This document shows positions 4,994-8,736 of a DNA stretch of 8,736 bases, piece by piece. The notes below the pieces were generated by a model, which saw only the letters and a list, made by a program, of their open reading frames with translations, ran no database searches and had not been told where the DNA came from. Positions within the stretch are counted from its first letter, which is position 1; every line of letters starts with the position of its first letter. The position numbers and the translations under genes were made by a program. This DNA is from Anaerolineales bacterium. GTDB lineage: Bacteria; Chloroflexota; Anaerolineae; Anaerolineales; UBA6663. Location: NCBI GenBank assembly GCA_016789245.1, contig JAEURM010000067.1:1-8736 (forward strand). The letters run 5' to 3'.

Positions 4994-5663
4994 CACCGGC
5001 GCGATGCTGAAGTTTTTCGGCGTTGAGAATTTCTAGGGTGCCCCGGCCCGTGCGCACCAAACCACGCTCGGCAAAATCTTCCAGAATGCGGCTAATCACT
5101 TCCCGCGAACTGCCCAACTCCGCCGCAATTTCTTGATGGGTAAGCCGCAAAACTGGCCCTGCCGCCGCGCGCCGGAGGAGTAAATCGGCCACGCGGGTAT
5201 CCATCCGGCGGAAGGCCACTTCATCCACAATCGCCATCACGCTCACCAGCCGCTGAGAAAACAGTTCAAACACAAATTCGCGCCACGCTTCATAGCGCCG
5301 CACCCACGCGCGGAAAGTTTCCGCCGGAATCATCACCGCCTCAGCTTCGTGCTCTACGGTGGCAATGGCGGGAAAAGATTTTTGGCTGAGGATGGCGTTG
5401 GCGGTGAGGATGCAGGACTCTCCGAGGCCAAAGCGGTACAACGTAATTTCGCGGCCCGTTTCCCCAATTTTGTACACGCGCACTACGCCGGAGAGTAACA
5501 GCGCGATGGCGTTGGCTTCATCGCCTTCCACAAATACATCTTTGCCCGCCGGAATGCGCAGGCTAAAGGCCGTTTGCTTAAATTCGCGCACTAGCTCTGT
5601 TTCGGCGCGGCGCAAAAACGGAAGCGCCTGCGCGAGCCGTTCAAAATCAGTGGGGTTGAGCAT
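4989..5663 (-). CDS. Crp/Fnr family transcriptional regulator
   Basis: This 224-residue protein has the standard family length. It has an N-terminal cyclic-nucleotide-type beta-roll (about 20-115, with PAGKDVFVEGDEA and GLGESCIL), a dimerisation helix (about 118-150), and a C-terminal winged helix-turn-helix, LTHQEIAAELGSSREVISRI (174-193). The recognition helix carries R187, E188 and R192, the spacing of R180/E181/R185 that reads TGTGA in E. coli CRP. The Arg-Ser cAMP-phosphate pair of CRP is not visible after GESCIL, and there are no N-terminal FNR-type cysteines, so the effector is unknown. A longer frame from 5792 would overlap the upstream oxidoreductase gene and add unlike sequence, so 5663 is preferred, 19 bp after that gene's stop. 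No ribosome binding site is evident, suggesting operon translation. A matching operator lies at its 3' end. Confidence 0.9.
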   Translation of the reverse strand: MLNPTDFERLAQALPFLRRAETELVREFKQTAFSLRIPAGKDVFVEGDEANAIALLLSGVVRVYKIGETGREITLYRFGLGESCILTANAILSQKSFPAIATVEHEAEAVMIPAETFRAWVRRYEAWREFVFELFSQRLVSVMAIVDEVAFRRMDTRVADLLLRRAAAGPVLRLTHQEIAAELGSSREVISRILEDFAERGLVRTGRGTLEILNAEKLQHRAGV

Positions 5664-5682
5664 GGCCGAGCGGCGGTTGGGT

Positions 5683-7125
5683 TCAGCCGCCTGTTGGCTG
5701 TTGCGCCGTTTCCAAAATCGGCTTGAGCAGGCGACGGTATAAGCCCGTTTGCAAACGCTCGTGCGGGTCACACTGCGCTTTGAGCGCGGCAAAGCGTTGC
5801 AAAGTTTCTTGGCCTAAGTAGCGGGCGGCCACTTCGGGCGTGAGGGTGCTATCTTTGGCAAAGTAAAAGCGCCCACCGGCCTGCAAAACAATTTGGTTCA
5901 TCTCTTCCGCCATTTGTTGAAGCTTGGCGCGGTTGCCGCGCGTCACTTTGAAATCCATGGCAAAGGAAAAACCGTTGACGGCGTGCGTGAACAAAAACTT
6001 ATCCGCGCGATGGCGCTTAGTAACGCCAAGATACGTAGGCAAACCGCGCCGTTGTGTAAGCCGGAGCATTTCCGTCCACGCCGCGTTGGCCGTTTCTAGC
6101 GGCAGGAAGCTTTGATATTGAATCAACCCACCAGCGCCATACGCCTTTTCCCAATTCGGCACGTAATCCAACAAAAAGTTGAAGGCCACCAGTGATTGAA
6201 TGTATTGCTTCTGATGCCCTATATAGCGCGATTGCACGTACTTGGCGGTGTTTACTAATGTGGTGCCCGCGTTGTTCATAAAGAACTGCATGCCCAGCCA
6301 CAACATAGATTTCGGCACAACGCCAAAAAACGTATCCGGTAAATTTTGATAATCCACTTTCAGCGTACGCGTGGCTTGCGGGTCTTCATCGGCGTGCAAA
6401 TAATCCGCGCCGTGAATTTGCCCGCGCCCGATACTGTTGCCGCCCGCAATGCCATCCAGCCAGCCCACAATGTAATCGTGCTCGTTCTTAAACTGGTCTA
6501 AATCCGTTAGCATCTCGCGCAAGGTGGGCACGGCCCACGCGCTCACGCGCACATTGCCAGAGTACAGCCGCTTGAGCTTAAACGTCATGGAAGTGAACAC
6601 GCCCAACAATCCTGCGCCGCTGATGAGGGAATAAAACAGCTCACTGTTTTCGTCCGGCGTGCACATAATCTCTTGCCCATTGGGCAACAGCGCCGTAAAC
6701 GCCAGCACATGCTCCCCAATGGTTCCGGCGTGCCAGTTGTTTTTGCCGTGAATGTTCATGCCCAGCGCGCCGCTGAGGGTGGGGAACTGCGTGCCAGAAA
6801 CTACCGGCGGCCACCAACCATCTTCCAGCACGTACTGCCACAATTGTTGAATGGTGACGCCCGGCTCAACTTTTATCACGCCGGTTTGCGGATTCCATTC
6901 CAAGATGCGGTTCATGCGGCGGATATCCAGCACAATGTGGCCGCCGTTCAGCGCGCCATCCCCATACGTGCGTCCCGCGCCACGCAGGCCAATGGTGAGA
7001 TTTTCACGCTCAGCCAATTGGAACAATTCCACAATCTGCTCCACATTGGCGGGGCGGAACAAGTAGGCGGCCGTTTTCAGTGAGTGGCCGAAGTTTTCAA
7101 GCGGAGAAAGATGAGAGAGAAGCAT
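5683..7125 (-). CDS. FAD-dependent oxidoreductase, DprE1-like
   Basis: This 480-residue protein belongs to the vanillyl-alcohol-oxidase-type flavoproteins. The FAD domain has GLRGAGRTYGDGALNGG (46-62), VEPGVT (86-91), and the DprE1-like SGALGMNIHGKN (118-129, H126). The C-terminal half has LIQYQ (334-338), a VTKRHR block (368-373), FAMDF (388-392) and GGRFYFAKDS (417-426). By recall, DprE1 has the corresponding GKNHH, QYQ, VDFPI and AKDS blocks, and K424 would match its catalytic Lys418. The Cys387 that benzothiazinones attack is Ala389 here. DprE1 oxidises the 2'-OH of decaprenylphosphoryl-ribose, but the substrate here is unknown; sugar-lactone oxidase or DHCR24-like activity are alternatives. 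The ATG at 7125 follows AAGGTG by seven bases, and a longer frame from 7218 runs into repeat DNA. A DprE2-like SDR lies just upstream. Confidence 0.85.
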   Translation of the reverse strand: MLLSHLSPLENFGHSLKTAAYLFRPANVEQIVELFQLAERENLTIGLRGAGRTYGDGALNGGHIVLDIRRMNRILEWNPQTGVIKVEPGVTIQQLWQYVLEDGWWPPVVSGTQFPTLSGALGMNIHGKNNWHAGTIGEHVLAFTALLPNGQEIMCTPDENSELFYSLISGAGLLGVFTSMTFKLKRLYSGNVRVSAWAVPTLREMLTDLDQFKNEHDYIVGWLDGIAGGNSIGRGQIHGADYLHADEDPQATRTLKVDYQNLPDTFFGVVPKSMLWLGMQFFMNNAGTTLVNTAKYVQSRYIGHQKQYIQSLVAFNFLLDYVPNWEKAYGAGGLIQYQSFLPLETANAAWTEMLRLTQRRGLPTYLGVTKRHRADKFLFTHAVNGFSFAMDFKVTRGNRAKLQQMAEEMNQIVLQAGGRFYFAKDSTLTPEVAARYLGQETLQRFAALKAQCDPHERLQTGLYRRLLKPILETAQQPTGG

Positions 7126-7249
7126 AGGTAACACCTTGAACGTCAAGGCGGGAGGGTAGCACGGGTTTAGGGCGGCTGTCAGGTGACGAGTGTCAACTCT
7201 AAGGCAGATACCCAACACTCGGCGGTTTACTTAAAGCCTTTTGGGTGCA

Positions 7250-7375
7250 CGGATAAAGCGGATTACGCGGAAATCTGTTCTACCTTTGTTAAACACCTGA
7301 CAGCTTTTGCAAAAGCTGTCAGGTGTGCGATTAAAGCATTTTATCCGTTCAATCCGTCCTAATCCGATTCATCCG
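7250..7375. repeat. Nested inverted repeat enclosing a long palindrome
   Basis: The outer arms are CGGATAAAGCGGATTA (7250-7265) and TAATCCGATTCATCCG (7360-7375), 14 of 16 complementary. Between them sits the 34-bp palindrome. Extra aatccg units (7351-7356, 7361-7366) repeat the arm motif. The layout looks like a MITE or compound REP. No target-site duplication could be fixed by eye. Confidence 0.55.
7293..7326. repeat. Perfect 34-bp palindrome
   Basis: The left arm ACACCTGACAGCTTTTG (7293-7309) is exactly mirrored by the right arm CAAAAGCTGTCAGGTGT (7310-7326), with no spacer. As RNA it would form a long hairpin on either strand. It lies 53 bp downstream of the minus-strand SDR stop, but no T-tract follows. 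The arm end GCTGTCAGGTG recurs at 7175-7185. Confidence 0.92.
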
Positions 7376-7378
7376 TTT

Positions 7379-8125
7379 TCAAAACTTCAGCCGCCGGAAA
7401 ATGAAGGAGGGCAGATTGCGAATGACGAACATGAGCAAGCCCCAGCGCGCGGGCGTGTAAATTTCTTGCTGGCGCGCGCGCATGGCGTTGTAAATATCTT
7501 TGGCCGCCTGCTCCGGTGGAATCACCCAAAAGGTGCGCGGGGAATTCTTGAGCATTTCCGTGGCCACAAAGCCCGGCTTCACGGTAAGCACGTGCACACC
7601 TTTGCGCGTGAGACGGTTGCGCAAGGCTTCTAAATACGTGGTGAGGGCGGCCTTGGTGGTGTTGTACGCCGGTGCACCCACGCGGCCTCTATCCGCCGCC
7701 ACGGAGGAGATGCCGATGAGGTGGCCGCTTTTCTGCGCTTCAAATAGTTGCGCGGCCGGGTTCAGCCACGCCATAGCCCCCAGTACATTTACATGCACCA
7801 TCTGTTGGTCTTTTTCAAAACTAAATTCTTCCGCGCCCACGGGAACCAATAAACCGGAGTTGTAAATCACCACATCTACACGGCCAAAGTCCGCCAGAAT
7901 TTTTTGGAAGAGCGGGCCAGCTTCAGCCGTTTGCGTCACATCATGCACGTACGCGCGGGCGTGGTCTGCGCCGAGTTCGGCCACGAGTTTTTCCATCAGT
8001 TCAACGCGGCGGGCCAGCAAAGCTACGCGGTAATTTTCTTTCACATACTTGCGGGCCAGCGCCTCACCAATGCCAGAAGAAGCGCCGATGATGACGGCAA
8101 CGGGGGTTGGGTTGAGAGCAGACAT
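7379..8125 (-). CDS. SDR family oxidoreductase, DprE2-like
   Basis: This 248-residue protein is a classical-length SDR. GASSGIG is at residues 14-20, D62 (HDV) before the third strand contacts adenine, YNSG at 88-91 replaces the usual NNAG, the catalytic serine is at 140/141, Y154-x3-K158 is the active-site pair, and PGFVAT is at 184-189. R39/R40 after the second strand suggest NADP(H). The C-terminal end, IYTPARWGLLMFVIRNLPSFIFRRL, is hydrophobic and basic and resembles the DprE2 tail (recalled), which may seat the enzyme at the membrane. DprE2 reduces the keto-sugar made by DprE1, and a DprE1-like gene is the next one downstream. The gene starts 33 bp after the homoserine dehydrogenase stop on the same strand, so it may be transcribed from that promoter. 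It could instead be a generic membrane-associated SDR. Confidence 0.88.
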   Translation of the reverse strand: MSALNPTPVAVIIGASSGIGEALARKYVKENYRVALLARRVELMEKLVAELGADHARAYVHDVTQTAEAGPLFQKILADFGRVDVVIYNSGLLVPVGAEEFSFEKDQQMVHVNVLGAMAWLNPAAQLFEAQKSGHLIGISSVAADRGRVGAPAYNTTKAALTTYLEALRNRLTRKGVHVLTVKPGFVATEMLKNSPRTFWVIPPEQAAKDIYNAMRARQQEIYTPARWGLLMFVIRNLPSFIFRRLKF

Positions 8126-8158
8126 AAATTTACATACCTGATAACCAGTAACTAATCA

Positions 8159-8736
8159 CTAATCTTTCTTAGTAATCGAGATGAAATCCGCTAATGGGCC
8201 GTAGGCGGTAGTGATGGCATCGCCGCCAATTTCGCTCAAGGCGAGGCCGTAAATGGTATCCATCTCAAAGATGACGATGGAGCTGGTACCGTTCACGCTG
8301 GCGAGTGGGTCATCGGCTTCTACTTGCTCGGGGCGCACGCTGGCCGTCACTTTGCCATCCGCTTTGGAGGCGCGGCACACCAACTTGTATGGCCGGCCCG
8401 CCGCCCGCGCCGCGGCCACTTGCTCGCCGCTCAAAGCGCGAATGCCCACCGGGGCTACATCCTGTGGCTTTACGGGCACGTCCATCAACACGGTAGCCAG
8501 CGCGCTCACCTTAACCGCCGCATCCCAACCATCCACATCATTGCTGGGGTCAGTCTCGGCAATGCCAATTTCTTGCGCTTTCTGTACCGCCGCGTCAAAG
8601 CTCAGGCCCTTTTCCATTTCTGTGAGGATGAGATTGGTGGTGGAGTTAAGAATGCCGCGAAAACCTTTTAGGTTGGCGGCGGGCAGAGCCTCGCGGAAGG
8701 TGGAGAAAATGGGCGCACCGCCCATCACGGCCGCCT
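8159..8736 (-). CDS. hom: Homoserine dehydrogenase, C-terminal part (cut by window edge)
   Basis: The frame is open to the window edge and encodes the catalytic and C-terminal part of homoserine dehydrogenase. This enzyme reduces aspartate semialdehyde to homoserine for threonine and methionine synthesis. The start lies outside: the GTG at 8728 is an internal valine in AAVMGGAPIF, which matches the family's 'EA.V.GGIPI' site. Numbering from that valine, GILNSTTNLIL (25-35) and AETDPSNDVDGWDAAVK (57-73) contain the expected E58, D64, D69 and K73 (E208, D214, D219 and K223 in the yeast enzyme). After the substrate domain, about 100 residues return to the nucleotide domain and the protein ends at ISITKKD, so there is no ACT regulatory domain. 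This suggests the short form, probably not inhibited by threonine through ACT. The SDR gene follows by 33 bp. Confidence 0.93.
   Translation of the reverse strand, partial: AAVMGGAPIFSTFREALPAANLKGFRGILNSTTNLILTEMEKGLSFDAAVQKAQEIGIAETDPSNDVDGWDAAVKVSALATVLMDVPVKPQDVAPVGIRALSGEQVAAARAAGRPYKLVCRASKADGKVTASVRPEQVEADDPLASVNGTSSIVIFEMDTIYGLALSEIGGDAITTAYGPLADFISITKKD

Larger units (their letters stand above)
7126..7378. other. Repeat-filled gap between the SDR and FAD oxidoreductase genes
   Basis: No gene is seen in these 253 bases. They hold the perfect palindrome at 7293-7326, its flanking inverted arms, and a half-copy of the palindrome arm (GCTGTCAGGTG, 7175-7185). They also hold related 'aatccg' units at 7345-7375. 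A TTGACA at 7196-7191 on the minus strand lacks a partner -10 box, so no promoter for the FAD gene can be assigned with confidence. Confidence 0.6.

Noticed and set aside
5664..5792. Longer start for the Crp/Fnr regulator at 5792
   Set aside because: It would overlap the oxidoreductase gene by about 110 bp in another frame and add an extension not seen in a family whose usual length is met from 5663.
7126..7218. Longer start for the FAD oxidoreductase at 7218
   Set aside because: The extra codons cover repeat-derived sequence, and AAGGTG sits correctly before the ATG at 7125.
7293..7326. Long palindrome as an intrinsic terminator of the SDR gene
   Set aside because: No T-tract follows on either strand, and its arm recurs nearby, so a repeat element explains it better.
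8726..8728. GTG as a start of homoserine dehydrogenase
   Set aside because: It encodes an internal valine in the conserved AAVMGG segment. The frame stays open to the window edge, so the gene is simply cut.
1..8736. CRISPR array, tRNA, rRNA or transposase gene
   Set aside because: No regularly spaced direct repeats, no cloverleaf or rRNA-like stretch, and no transposase-like protein was seen on either strand.

Overview
The window looks like a stretch of core and accessory chromosome from a free-living bacterium, most likely a member of the Chloroflexota (Anaerolineae-like). This assignment is an inference. It rests on the moderately GC-rich sequence, on a methyltransferase of a type I associate with that phylum, and on many short dispersed palindromes between genes. 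These include CTTCGACA(A/G)GCTCAG and 'cacggataaa / taatccg' types, plus a 34-bp perfect palindrome. There are no phage, transposase, CRISPR, tRNA or rRNA signals.

Layout. The left end (161-2235) is a plus-strand run: a short-chain dehydrogenase (SDR) with a good ribosome binding site, a class I SAM methyltransferase 12 bp behind it, and a small four-cysteine protein. Everything from 2322 to the right end is on the minus strand. Read in transcription order (right to left), it holds a homoserine dehydrogenase cut by the window edge, a second SDR, a repeat-filled gap, a DprE1-like FAD oxidoreductase, a Crp/Fnr regulator, a small YgaP-like (DUF2892) membrane protein with a strong terminator, a four-helix membrane protein, an inverted REP pair, a glycine-rich double zinc-ribbon protein, a cluster of hairpins, and a PlsC-like acyltransferase.

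How the genes may work together. The FAD oxidoreductase and second SDR resemble the two halves of the decaprenylphosphoryl-ribose 2'-epimerase, DprE1 and DprE2: one oxidises a sugar carbon and the other reduces the keto intermediate. Their adjacency suggests a two-step epimerase acting on a lipid-linked sugar or polyol, but the substrate is unknown. The Crp/Fnr protein has a recognition helix of the E. coli CRP type (R-E-x3-R). A TGTGA-N5-TCACA palindrome overlaps its own stop codon and lies at about -41 from a TATAGT box driving the next gene, which suggests the regulator activates that membrane protein. The acyltransferase and the 167-residue membrane protein each have a -10-like box exactly six bases before ATG and no ribosome binding site, as expected for leaderless mRNAs.
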